DNA from: Sclerotinia nivalis
Lineage: Eukaryota; Ascomycota; Leotiomycetes; Helotiales; Sclerotiniaceae
Direction of reading: 5' to 3'
Assembly (NCBI GenBank): GCA_029531795.1
Contig: JAPEIS010000009.1
Span: forward strand, 434,001-498,000
DNA: 64,000 bases
In this document: one piece after another, positions 12,632-24,158 of the stretch
Position numbering within the stretch: the first letter of the stretch is position 1
Layout: each line of letters starts with the position of its first letter
Program-made: the position numbers and the translations under genes
Notes under the pieces: generated by a model
Told to the model about the DNA's origin: nothing
What the model saw: only the letters and a program-made list of their open reading frames with translations
Database searches by the model: none

Positions 12632-15401
12632 CTACCTCTGTTTATGTCTATACATGCCCCTCAACCCCACAAACGCAACAACTCTATAAATCGCCCCCAA
12701 CGCCAAAAGCATCAACATATCCTGTTGAAAATGACCTAATCGATACCCCACCGCATCCTTCGCCGATTCGATATCATAAAGATATTCCATAGGACTGATA
12801 TTTTGTGTAAAATATCCTTCCGCTAACCATGTACCTGGACTTGCTCTCCAGAGCCATGCCATATGCCAACTTCTGACTTTCTTCAAACTGGGCGACATGC
12901 CATTGAGTACACCAACGATAAGAGATGACATGACTGCTAGAAGTGGACCGTCTTCTCGACGAGTAATCATGCTGACGCAGGATGCAAGACCGTATATACA
13001 CCAGAAATAGAGGAGGTTAGCGGCGAAGATGTCGATCCAGCTGATTATTGGGGTTGTCATCAAAGCGAAGAAAACTGTAAAGTGGAAATTGGCAAGAATC
13101 ATACGAGGAATGGTCGAGATGACTTTTCCAACATAGTAAGCAAAACGATTATGTCCAGCGGCAGCTTCTCTCCAGTAAACCAATTTTTCCTCACCAAAGA
13201 CTTTTACCCCTGGTGCGGATGCTGTGAGACCGATAGCGAGGCCGACGAGAAGTGCCATCTGGGGAACAGAATTGTAATCAATTGAGGAAGACAGCATCTC
13301 ATATGGTTCGATGAATATACCACGGAAATTCTCACCCTTTTGATTGAGTTCTGCGAGACCGATTAAGAAACCTGAAATGGCGCCGACACCAAGCTCGAAG
13401 AAAAAGGATGATTTCATACGATACTGTTGAAGCAGAGAACGTTGAAAACAGAACCAAATTTGTCGATACCAGTATGTACCACGAGTTTTGATTGTTGAAG
13501 AAAGAGCGTTGGATTCGGCCATAGAAACACCAGGACCTTTTACATCTTCGAACGGGTTCTCGGGATGATTTTGCCAATGTTCGATAAGAGGTTGGATACT
13601 AGAATCTCCAGTACTTTTGTAAAGACGTCCTTCACCGGCAATGATATCACCCATGACATCAGAAGGATTTCCATGTTCGGGGAATTTGAAACCAAGACTT
13701 TCGAAGTGGGGCTTTACACCTACTTGAGGTCCTAAGTAAATCATTCGTCCTGCACCGAGAAGTACGAGACTGTCAAGAGACTCGAAAATTTCTTGACGTG
13801 GTTGATGGATAATAGTTACGATTGTCATACCGAGGCGTGAAAGAGCTTTGAGGGTTTTCATGATGGAATTGGCGGCGGTTGCATCCAGACCAGAAGTAGG
13901 TTCGTCAAGGAAGAGAGCCCTAGCAATAATGTAAGTCAAGAGATCGTAGACCGCTCAGAATAAAAACTTACATAGGTGCCGCCGCTAACTCCATACCAAT
14001 ACTAACTCTTTTTCTTTGGCCACCTGAAATGACAGGGGCAGCAGTACTACCTACCAAAGAATCTTTTACATGAGAAAGCTGAAGACAAGCAAGTAAAACA
14101 TCAACATGATGTTGAATTTCGCCCTCCTTCCATGTACATGGTAATCTGATTCGAGCAGAATGAAGAATATTTTCCCGAACAGTAAGCTCAGGTAGAACGA
14201 TATCGTCTTGGGGAACATATCCAATGATTTTTTTGTACCTGTAATTGTTAACTCGTGTAAAGAATTCGTCGGCAGATACACAATAAACTTACTTTGAGAT
14301 GTCACCAGCAACTCCATTGACTTTAGTAACTCCACCAGTATTTTTCGTTTTACCCATAAGAACATTTACAAAGGTAGCTATTACTCGTTAGCTTTGGAGG
14401 TGAAGAGGAGGGGCAAGTTGATGAGTGTTACATTTTCCGGCTCCCGAAGCACCCATTACTCCCCACAAACTCCCAGCATCAATCAAACCTGAAACTTGTG
14501 AAAGAATAGGTTTCTTTGCCTTTGGTGGATGAAATTTCAAATCCTCGAATTCGAATGACAATCCAAATTTAGATCCTCCGAAGCATTTCGACAAAGATTG
14601 CACAAATAATTGCAAATCAGTGTTCATGACTTGCTCCTCTCCCGCATCGTGGCCATCATATGCAAATTCCTCATCCATGTTACCCAACTCCTCAAATCCT
14701 GTAGGTCTCCTTTGAAGATTCATGATCCTCTCTTCCATAGCAATATCACTTTGTTCTCGCGCTATTTGTAGTTGCTCGTCATGGATTTGAGAATATTCTT
14801 TTCCTCGAAACATGCCAGGTTTTGTGAATGTGGTCCTATTCGATCTCTTCTCCTTCGAGCTATTCCGAACCCTATTACTGAATTTCCGCTTCAAACTTAC
14901 GCCAAGTGCCGCAAGCACCATAACCACATCCACAATTATCAAGACAGCCAATGGAGTAGCGTTCATGTCTCTGATGCTTTTTTCCGGACATCTCGAGCCA
15001 ATTGCACATTTTGTTGCTTCATATGATCCTTCGCGACAGTAAGATCCCTTGGGACATGGTATTTGTTCTTTTCCTCCTGGAGGACAAAAATATCCGGCTT
15101 CACAGATTGAGGGTTCGAAAGTTCCCATGGTTGGTATACATGTTCCTCCTGCTAACCTCAATGCTTGACAAACAGTATTTGGAGGACAGTATTGTGGAAG
15201 AAATGTAGCATTATTATTTGGACCTACGAGGGAAAATAACATTAGTTCTTTCCTGCACCAATCGGACCTGCTGAATTTGTTCTTTTACTCACAGTAAAAA
15301 CCCTTTGGACATCCAATATCGTTCCACGAAGTTGTATTCTGGATAGTTACTGGTTGCCCACCAGATAAACAGGTCGAATTTGTCGTTGACCCCACCATCA
15401 T
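12632..15401 (-). CDS. ABCG-type half ABC transporter, 5'-truncated
   Basis: ATP-driven membrane transporter of the ABCG (white/NAP-type) fold; substrate unknown. Exons on the minus strand: 15401-15293, 15223-14432, 14377-14293, 14238-13972 and 13919-12632, giving 846 residues from the first available ATG. Visible in order: a Cys-rich extracytoplasmic part (CPKGFYC, CEAGYFCPPGG, CPKGSYC), a membrane segment near residues 125-147, then a complete nucleotide-binding domain. That domain has Walker A GASGAGKST (split by an intron), Q-loop VPQDD, signature ISGGQRKR, Walker B ALFLDEP and H-loop IIHQPR. About six membrane helices follow. There is no signal peptide. Family members with this Cys-rich region normally have a longer secreted N-terminus. 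Here coding-like sequence continues upstream (GRCVDNKY...) until it hits the repeat at 15541, so the gene is probably beheaded. Confidence 0.85.
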
Positions 15402-15540
15402 TACTGTATTATACAAACTTTGATCTTTTGCTAAAGGTGCAATTAAAAAGATATCAAAAACATAATAAGGAAAAGTTCACCTTGCCTGGATGTAGATGAA
15501 GATTATACTTATTGTCTACGCATCTCCCCTGCTCACTTCA

Positions 15541-16213
15541 AAGTATCTTTACGTGAACAGTGAGATTGAAGGATGTGGTTAAGGTTCTACGGAGGTTGAT
15601 GGGGTAAATAATGTAAGACAGTTTTTACCCACATATTGCTGTTTTTCCTGTCTTTTAATGCTGCTTTAAACAACTCGAATAGATATTGAGCTGTTCCCCC
15701 CCAAATTTCGAATCTTGAAGGTTTTGATCGAAGTATCTTTACGTGAACAGTGAGATTGAAGGATGTGGTTAAGGCTCTACGGAGGTTGATGGCGAAAGTA
15801 TTGTAAGACACACCAAAAAATGACCGTGCTTGTTCCACAAACAGGGGTTCCGACCAATAATATCATCACGCTGATTGAAAATTTGTATGGTGAAATCTAG
15901 GTGGTTAAAGTATTGTAAATTTCAAGATTTACTAGCAAAGTCATTCAAAATCTTTAAAATCTTTAATATTTTATTTCGAAATCTATTTTAAGATTATTCT
16001 GAATACATTAGAAAAGGTTACATAAGCTTTAAAAACTTCAAAATCATAAGATTATTGAAATTTCATCAAAATCATCAAAATTCGATCAAAACCTTCAAGA
16101 TTTGAAATTTGGGGGGGAACAACTCGAGTTGTTTAAAACAGCATTAAAAGACAAGAAAAACAGCAATATATAAATAAAAACTGTCTTACATTATTTACCC
16201 CATCAACCTCCGT
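15541..16213. repeat. Foldback repeat: 80-bp direct repeats plus inverted arm
   Basis: An approximately 80-bp segment at 15541-15620 recurs in direct orientation at 15731-15810, about 90 % identical. The stretch 15589-15732 recurs inverted at 16213-16083. Differences between the inverted arms are nearly all C/T or G/A. The core (about 15930-16080) is AT-rich. On the minus strand 15838-15587 is open for 83 codons (motifs FEIWGGT, NMWVKTVLHYLPHQPP). The other arm encodes the same peptide but with TGG changed to TAA. So a coding fragment was duplicated head-to-head and one copy decayed in a RIP-like way. The element lies exactly where the ABC transporter reading frame stops. Confidence 0.75.
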
Positions 16214-18403
16214 ATATTGGTTTCCAGAAACCCAAGCCCTGTTTACATATCTTCTGCGCCGCACACCCACAATTGGATCCATTTCTATCAAGGTGTTGAC
16301 TCCGCTTATCGTCCTATTCTGGCCGGCTGAGTGTGTAGTCTACTCCGTACATATATTGATAGTAATAATGGTAATCGAATGTAGACCCGTGCACAATATT
16401 GTAGGTACAGAGTTATACGGGGTTGGTTAATTGGGCTGTGAACGAGATGTACGAATGGACGTATCAGAATGAAGCAGCCGTTGGAGACTGTACCTTGGGC
16501 AAAGAAACAAACAAACAAACATCAAAAAGTGTTGGTGTCATATGCGATCTCCACCTAAGAACACCTAACGCATGGTAGCCCCTGAAGAACCTTAGCTTAA
16601 ACACAATCCCATCTTCTTTTTCGAAATCTCAAATGTTAAAGTTCAAAAAACTACTACCTACTACTTATTACATCCATGCTATGACGGTTTCTCAACGGCA
16701 GAATCTTCGTTTGCTTTCCTCCTAAATTGGAGCTCATTCATACCTATTTCATGCACTTCGTATCCAATACAATCAAATTACCCCTGGTTAGCGAAGCTTA
16801 CCCTGTAAGGCAATCCACGCTGTCCTACCCAAGCCCCGTAAGGCTTAACTTTTTAGGGATTTTTCTGGAATCCTTCGACCAGGTTCAAAAACAACACAGC
16901 CTCTCCAGAATTCGAGGTGATTTCAATTTCAGGATAGGTAGGAGAATGAATACAGTCAGCACAACAGCACAGTTTCATGACGGGAATACTATCAAATGCC
17001 TCGAGAACGTCTCACTCAAGACGATGATCCTCCAATCCCTCGAGAATCGTACCCCAAATTAACTTATATCAAACCCCATTTCTCAAAGTTTATAAGTGAT
17101 CGCACTCCTAAGCTTTAGCCCAGCCTTTAAAAATCTGCCTTCGTTGATACTCCACTAGCTAAATACAGTTGTTCCCGCAGGACCGTTTTAAAACTGGGAT
17201 GTTGCCAGTGGATAAAGTTTAAATGGATCTCCTCTTTTTCTGTATATATACACCGCTAATAACAATTACTTGGCGGCGCAAGAACATGCAGTTGTTTGTT
17301 CGTTAGATGAATGATCATTCATTGGATATTGACATGATTGATGCTCTCTCTAGTGTCTTATGCTCAAATCTTATGTTTAACTTCCAGATTGTCTTTACTG
17401 TACAGAAAATGTTGTTTACACTCGCCTAAGGTCGATTTGTTTAGCATCATGACATTAAGCAGCAGCACAAAAATTACCTGCCAAGCGGCTTAACTTTCAC
17501 ATAGAATATTTATTTAGGGATTTTCAACCACAAAATTTCATAGTACCCATTCTTATCTCCAACCATCCCACTCCTCAACGATCATCATTTTCTTCACATT
17601 TCAGGCAGCAGCCAGATGTACAATGAAGAAAGATTTTTGACAGGAGTGTGGAAAAAAAATTTGAGAGGCACGACGCAAAAGACTCGTTCCCTTGTGACAA
17701 GACGGACCCGTGCCATCTAGCCTTCATGAACGAAAAATTATATCTGGAAGAAAAGAAGAAATGGAAAATAAGAGATTCGGAGGGGAAGTTCAATTCAATT
17801 GATATGAAATTGGAGTTCGTGAACAGGGAGGCAAAACAGTGTTAGGTATGAAGGGAGGAAGAAAAATCGACGTCGAAAAGGAATATGGAAAATGGAAAGC
17901 AGAAGTTGTGCTTAGAAGGATTCGAATGTTTCATGAACCGACCGTCGCTCATTCCTTTGTGAGATTTGGCATTTCAAATATTTTCATCATTCTTTCTCAA
18001 CACAATTCGTGAAGATGCTGTGGCGAGACATTGAAGTCAATACCGGACTTGCACGCATTTCAGAGTAACGAATCTCCATAACCAACACAAGCATCATAGT
18101 CTTTCTCTAAATTAAAGAATGAGATCTGGCCAACAATCTCCCAGCATTCCCACTTCGAAATTCACACAAAGCATGTCTCCTGAGCAAGTCACTTTGACAG
18201 ATGACGATTCGATTGAAAGTTCAATTCCAGCAATCGCTACTCGCAATACGGAGTAGTAAGAAGGGATCTAATCGATCTTTCGAAACTGTAATTTTTATTC
18301 ATTTTCTTCAATCGTCAAAAGCAACTATGCTCACTCCAAATGCATTGATATGCAATGAATACTTGCTTTTATCAACTCTCAAATTCAATTATTTACCCCA
18401 TCC
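16214..18403. other. Intergenic region without a supported gene
   Basis: Frames at 16727-17062 (+, 111 codons) and 17648-17845 (+, 65 codons, Lys/Glu-rich) are open, but I recognise no motif and see no splice partners. In the first, the opposite strand is nearly as open. No repeats besides short AT-rich tracts. Confidence 0.45.
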
Positions 18404-18628
18404 AGGGTATCCAATAATCCAGATTGCAATTCAATAATGAGAAGCTTTTTGAATCTTTGAATTTATTTGGGATATTTAAATCAATTAAAATAATGAATTA
18501 TATTTAAATATTAAATATAATTAAAATATTCAAATTATTTGAAACATTAGATTATAATGAAATATTTAAAGAATTTCCATCATTGAAAGCTTAAATCTAA
18601 TCTGCTAATCCGGATTATTGGACACCCT
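18404..18628. mobile_element. MITE-like element, about 225 bp
   Basis: Terminal inverted repeats of about 22 bp: the left end 18404-18425 begins AGGGTATCCAATAATCC and the right end 18607-18628 ends GGATTATTGGACACCCT. They match when inverted, with only a few mismatches, mostly transitions. The interior is very AT-rich (ATTTAAATATT-type) and non-coding. A target-site duplication is not obvious. Size, terminal repeats and lack of ORF fit a miniature inverted-repeat transposable element. It sits about 75 bp beyond the stop codon of the GFA-family gene. Confidence 0.5.
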
Positions 18629-18703
18629 ATATAGAGTATTGTATCTAGCCAGATCTTTCTTGTTCCTTCCTTCAGCGATCCTGCCCTTCTCTACCCCTCG
18701 TTC

Positions 18704-19538
18704 TCAAATATCCCATGCTTCCTTAGGCATCTCTTCTTTCAACTTAAAAGTCTCATGTCTTGGCATCTCCTTAATCCCATTCGTCAATCTCCCAACCCAC
18801 GGTATCCCTTTACTCACCCAACACTACAACACCACAAATTAGCATCGTCTCCTCAAATCTTCAAATCAAAATCGCAAACAAAAAAAGCATTCCACTTACA
18901 TGTCTATCCGGTATCATCCATTCCCCCTCCAAATCATCCCTCCTAATCGTCCCCAAAACAACATCAAATAAATCCGGCCACGCATCCGACGGCTTCGGAT
19001 TAATCGAATAAGTAAGATTTGTTCCACAGAAAGAACGAGTAGATCGATCAGAAGATTTGAACAATTTGAGATGGTAGGGTTCAGATTCCGGGTTTGGATA
19101 GAAAAGTTTGGTTACGGGGTGCCAGATTTCTTGAGTGGTGGGAGAGGAGGAAATGGGTTCCTTGGTAGGAGAGTGAGAATACATTCCATCATTTCGACAG
19201 GAACACAAATCCAAGTTGGGGGAATGGAACCGGTGGCGCTGCGACAATCGTTGCAATGGTCCGTGAGGATGATAGGGAAGGTGAGTTTGGGGGTTTCATC
19301 GTTGAGTGGGTAGGGAGGTCGTTGGGCGAGGGGTGGGATACTAGGGAAGTTGTGGGTTAGTCATCGACCATCTTTGACGGTAACCAGCAATTTAAGACTG
19401 GTCAGAAGAAAAGACAAGTGAACGAATTTATCCAGAAAAATAAAATCAAAAGAAGGTATATACTCACGAAATCCTATATCTCACCGCCTTACAATTACAT
19501 CCCCTATGAAGCACAAGTTCATGATCCGGTAATGGCAT
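18704..19538 (-). pseudogene. GFA / CENP-V-like Zn-binding protein gene, frameshifted
   Basis: The GFA (glutathione-dependent formaldehyde-activating enzyme-like) family has an Mss4-like zinc fold. Exon 1 19538-19468 encodes MPLPDHELVLHRGCNCKAVRY with the first Cys pair. The intron 19467-19341 has GTGAGT, CTAAC and CTAG. Exon 2 19340-18900 contains DHCNDCRSATG (second Cys pair) and later CGTNLTYSINPKP and WPDLFDVVLGT, typical C-terminal family motifs. The intron 18899-18824 leads to exon 3 18823-18704 (CWVSKGIPWV..., stop). The two halves of exon 2 are in different frames; the shift lies near 19120-19165 with no intron that could repair it. The third metal site reads SFCGTN where relatives have a CxxC, so one ligand is missing. 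The gene is therefore a pseudogene, or there is a base error in the sequence. Confidence 0.7.
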
Positions 19539-22228
19539 TTTCGTATTTTACAATTTTCGTGTTTTCAAGCCTTAAAAAATATAATTCCAAAAAAAAGAGT
19601 ACTCAATTCGAGCGGCAAAAACAAAACCCTTCCCCTCCTCTTATACCCCCTCGGAACAATGCAACGCTTGTGCCGCATACCTGGAAATTATACACCAGTA
19701 ACAAGTGTCGTGTTCATCATCATATCTACACATCTCTCTAGATTCTTACTCTCTTATTTTCTTTCACAGCCGAATTCTTACTTAGTTGATTAGATTCGTA
19801 ATCTCCTACTACCATTTCGAGAGAACTTACATGTAACTGTTGGTTTCGTGTTGGGGGAGATCATCGTTCATCAATATCAATAAGTAAGATATCCACATTT
19901 TGCTTACCAACTAACTGTTGGAACCAACATAATCATATTCCTATCCATGACATGACGAATTTCCCTTTTGGGTTTATTTGCATACATACTATAGATGCCC
20001 ATGTGATGCATGATGCATCAGAGAATTATACGGATAAGCTTTGTGGCTTGGAACTTGGCGATGCTTGTTTTGATGTGTTTATCTTCTCCCTCTCTATTTT
20101 CTGTTGCATGATATTTTGCAAATATTGGTTTGTGGTGGGGAATATTTCTTGAATTTATTATGTTTACTATTCATGCCAATGGATATCATATATTGTAGAT
20201 ACAAGCTTGATCTCTCAACATTGAGTCTAGTAATGAACATCACGACCGCCCGCAAATTTCATCAGGTGCGGAAGTATTCAAAAGTATAGATGTATAAACC
20301 ACTAGTTGGCTCTCAATAGCTCGTTCTATATATATTCCTCCATATACGTACTTTACTAGGGGGTTACAAAGGGTCGATGTTGCCGGGGTAAATAAAAAAC
20401 TTACTAACGTACACACAAGTTTGTATTAAATAAACCGTGAGTAAGACTTACCAGCACGTCTGGACTTCTTCCTTCATGCTTCTTACTTATGCTACCAGTC
20501 GCTAGTTAAAAAGAAAAACACAAAAAATCTAGTGATTGCTCGTAGTAATAATTACATATCTAATTACCTACCCGCTAGTACAAATATCAAATGAGCACTG
20601 CAGTAACATGTGAAAATCCATAGTATAAAGATATCTTCTACTACCGCTTCATCAAACTCACATTCAATACAACTTTCAGCCCCACTCACCTACCAAAATA
20701 AATGACCTTGCTTCCCCCTAAGCATCGTCCAATTCCGCTATACACTACCCAAAAAGATCTAGACCAACCTCGGATCTTTTTATCCATAATCATATCATCA
20801 AATAACCTCTACTCAAACCCACTTATCACAGCACCATCTATTTCACATCCCTTCATCTCATGACATCTCATTTTTCTCTAGTAATTACCGAGACCAAAAA
20901 ACAGACATATCCACAAACAAACAGAAATTCAGCAATTCCCATACCTCAAAACGCTAATCACCATAGTCCCCCCAAAAATCAAACCCATCAAACCCACAAA
21001 TCAAACCTCAAACCAACTCACGATACTATGATAAAACGAAAAATCGAACCCAAAACAGCACCCAAAACATTTACGTTAGATATATATAGAATAAAAATCA
21101 AAATTCCTTTAAAAGGCACACATACATATATAATGTTTCTTCACCCGCGTTCTCCCCGCCTGGCTCCGCGCCCCACCTAGTTACACTTAAGAAAGTGAAA
21201 AGTTAAACGGGAGAACCGATAGATTCCTACTCGTAGATTTCTAGCTTGGTATGATGGAAAGTCGTTGTATAGTTGGTATATGCATATGATAAGTTGCTGA
21301 ATTGATAGATGCATGCGCAAGAGGTGTGGATAAGTCTCACTTCACACCTCCCTCACCTCACCTGCCAAACTCTCATGAGTCCACAAATCTACAAGCCAAA
21401 GAACAAAATATCAAAGCCAATTGCAAACCGGATACCTGATCATAGATATACCAAGCCAAGCTCAAAACCAAATCCAAAATCTATAGGCAAAACCCAAAAT
21501 AAAAGATAAAGCCAAAGAGATCTATTTATCTACCCTTTCATCTCTGATTAAAAGTACCTCTTATATAGATTAAAGTTTCTGGGCTGAGTTCTTCAGGCTG
21601 TGTGTCTAAATGAAAGAGATGGAAAAGAAAGCAAAGGAAGACAGGAAAGGAGGGGTTAAATTTCTAGATGATAGATGGTATGTGGGTAACTACTAAGCGA
21701 GGAGAATCAATGTATAGTAAAAACGTGAAATCAGACGAATCTCTAACCATTCAAGCAACAAGTAACCATCCATAGTCACATCAAGGTGTATTCATCGTAT
21801 TGCATGTTGAGATCGATTTATCTTATGGGGTACATACTAGCCAAGCAAGTAAGTACTATGACATTCAAGAAGGTTTGGTCATCCCGCCCGAAACTCGTCT
21901 CAATCCGCCGGTACCTGCCAGTAAATAGTTGATTGTCTTCTCTTCTTCTTCCCCTCCACCCCCACTCCAACCAAAAACGCCCACATTACCCATCTTTCCA
22001 CCACCTCCTTAATCTTACAGGAAATCCAAAAACTCCGATTATTAAAAGAACCGCACACTCAATTATTAGTACGCCGTCCATCCAGATATCTTTCGCATCA
22101 AAATCAAAAAATCATAAATCCTACCATCCCAATCCCTGCATGCACAGCAATACGGTGTCATTTGATCATCAATCATTTCTCATCCTTACTCCATATGCAT
22201 TAATCCATCCATGTACTCCCTCATTAAC
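19539..22228. other. Intergenic region
   Basis: No supported gene over 2.7 kb. A/C-rich frames such as 20860-21180 and 21309-21509 (+) are low-complexity. On the minus strand near 20380-20500 there are good donor-like (GTAAGT) sites and a possible 22-codon spliced frame, too short to call. The last part is probably the 3' UTR of the RING/TRAF gene. Confidence 0.5.
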
Positions 22229-23734
22229 TTAAAGCTTCGTACCACCCTCTCGATTATTATCGCTAAGGCGTCTTCCGATTCCACTACCACCAGAACTTGA
22301 TCCAACACCTCCATTATCATCAAGGCTACCGCCACCTCCGCCACCACTAGTACCGCCGTTACCGAAGCTGCGTCGTTGACCTTCTCGTGTGCGAACATTC
22401 AACAACCAACGAACATACATATTGATTGTACTCATAGTATTGCGGAGCTCGACAATTTGATCCTTCAATGGAATAGTTTCGTTGAGAAGCATAACGCTTT
22501 GACGAGCCTCCATCTCGGCGATACTGGCAGTAAGAGCATTAATTCTGCTTTGTTGAGATTCGACGACAGAAAGGAGATAAGTATTGGGTGTGTCGTAGGA
22601 ATCATCAGAGATTGACAGTCCTGCAAGAGAAGGAGTGGTTGCATCGGCTCGGTCGAAATTTCCATTGTCATTGAGGCAATGCTCAAGATGCTTGATCTTA
22701 CGTTCAAGGCGGTCAATCTTCTCATTCTTGACTTCATTCTCAGCCTTCATAATTGCTCCCCACGGGCCCAATCTCCTGAGTTCGCATTTGTCCTTATGGT
22801 CATCAATATCCTTTCTCTTGCACTCGTGATCACATCCAAACTGTCTCCATTGGCATTGGACAATACCTTCTGGACATTGATCAATATGTTCAGATTCCTT
22901 GATGCGTAAGAAATCCCCTCCACATTGACCACAGTTGTCGTTACGGAAAGTGCACTTGAACTCGCAGTGATCTTCCATATCCCTCTCCTGCAAAATCTCC
23001 TCGCAGTATGGACAAGCAGAGTCATAATGAAGACAGCCTTTTGGTTGATGGAGTCTCTTGACAAGTTGCTTACAATCTGGGTCCAAACATTCAATTTCAA
23101 CTTCCTTGCAATGGATAGCGAGATGGTTACGAAGCTTCGATCGTTGAAGGTGGGTTTTGCAGCTTGGGCAAGCAATTAACAAATCATTGACTTGTTGAAC
23201 GATAATTCTATTCGATTGACGAAGTGGATCATTGCGAGAAATTGGATAACGGTCCATGGGACATTTCTCTGTAACAGCCAAGGCTTGAGTGATACAATCT
23301 CTGCAAAAAGTATGATCACAATAAATGGTGACAGGATCGACGAGAGGGACGCGACAAATTGGACATATGAGGTTCTGGTCGGGTGTGTTTACGTAGTCAA
23401 CACTACGATAATCGATAGTATCCTTATCGCGTCGATCTCGTTCTTCTTCTCCAATGACTTCCATAATTCCTCGATCCAATAGAGTTGGACGACGGGAACG
23501 TGGATGATAAGAATTTTCGGGCGAGGAGTGAATGCTGGAGGCTGGAGTATTATTTGGTACGTGAAGAGCTGGTGGTGCAACTTCGCTTTGAGGTGGGTAA
23601 TAAGCAAAGCCGATGTGAGTTGTAGCGGGATCGTAACCTTCAAATATGAAGATATTATTTGGTGGAGTATTTGGACGAGAAATGTGTGAGACAGGTGTAC
23701 CAGCTCCATTTGTTGGAGTATTTGGTGGAGGCAT
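22229..23734 (-). CDS. RING finger / TRAF-type zinc finger protein
   Basis: Likely E3 ubiquitin ligase. Single exon, 501 residues. Residues 1-120 are Pro/Asn/Ser-rich and disordered. A RING finger spans about C124-D161: CPIC, then CDHTFCRDC and CPMDR. The last ligand is Asp instead of Cys, the C3HC3D form known from TRAF6-like RINGs. Residues about 185-330 carry several TRAF-type Cys/His zinc fingers (CKTHL..., CPYC, CGQCGG, CQWRQFGC). A coiled coil follows (about 335-362, KNEKIDRLERKIKHLEHCL) and a second helical stretch near 385-440. The tail is Gly/Ser-rich. There is no meprin/TRAF-C domain, so this is the fungal RING plus TRAF-zf architecture. It is divergent from the SNARE gene with about 0.9 kb between. 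Substrate and pathway are unknown. Confidence 0.9.
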   Translation of the reverse strand: MPPPNTPTNGAGTPVSHISRPNTPPNNIFIFEGYDPATTHIGFAYYPPQSEVAPPALHVPNNTPASSIHSSPENSYHPRSRRPTLLDRGIMEVIGEEERDRRDKDTIDYRSVDYVNTPDQNLICPICRVPLVDPVTIYCDHTFCRDCITQALAVTEKCPMDRYPISRNDPLRQSNRIIVQQVNDLLIACPSCKTHLQRSKLRNHLAIHCKEVEIECLDPDCKQLVKRLHQPKGCLHYDSACPYCEEILQERDMEDHCEFKCTFRNDNCGQCGGDFLRIKESEHIDQCPEGIVQCQWRQFGCDHECKRKDIDDHKDKCELRRLGPWGAIMKAENEVKNEKIDRLERKIKHLEHCLNDNGNFDRADATTPSLAGLSISDDSYDTPNTYLLSVVESQQSRINALTASIAEMEARQSVMLLNETIPLKDQIVELRNTMSTINMYVRWLLNVRTREGQRRSFGNGGTSGGGGGGSLDDNGGVGSSSGGSGIGRRLSDNNREGGTKL

Positions 23735-24127
23735 GTTGACTCAGCTACCTATGGGGACCACCAAATAGATCGATCAATGGAGAACTGGAGATGCAAGGCT
23801 CTGTTAAAGTTTAAAGTATATTTTGAAGCCAGGAAGGAAGATCTTTTGAAATGAAAACAAAATACTAAGTCGGTATTTTGAATCAAGGTGATTACAATAC
23901 GAACCACGTGAATTTGGTATTATCGGAAATATGGAAAATAAAGTAAAGAAAAGTATCAATTGATTGTTTGATTTTTTGACCCAGAGATTCGGGAAAAGAG
24001 ATTTTGTATCAAGGGAGTAGAAGAATATAAAACTTGCAAGTGCAAAGAGATTTTGTGACAGAACCCAATACCACTCTCGAGCGATGTGGAAGAGAAAGTG
24101 GGTGACTTTTACCACAGTATGAGAAGT

Positions 24128-24158
<31 letters not shown>

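Noticed and set aside
16727..17062. 111-codon plus-strand frame
   Set aside because: The opposite strand is nearly as open and equally protein-like; no recognisable domain on either.
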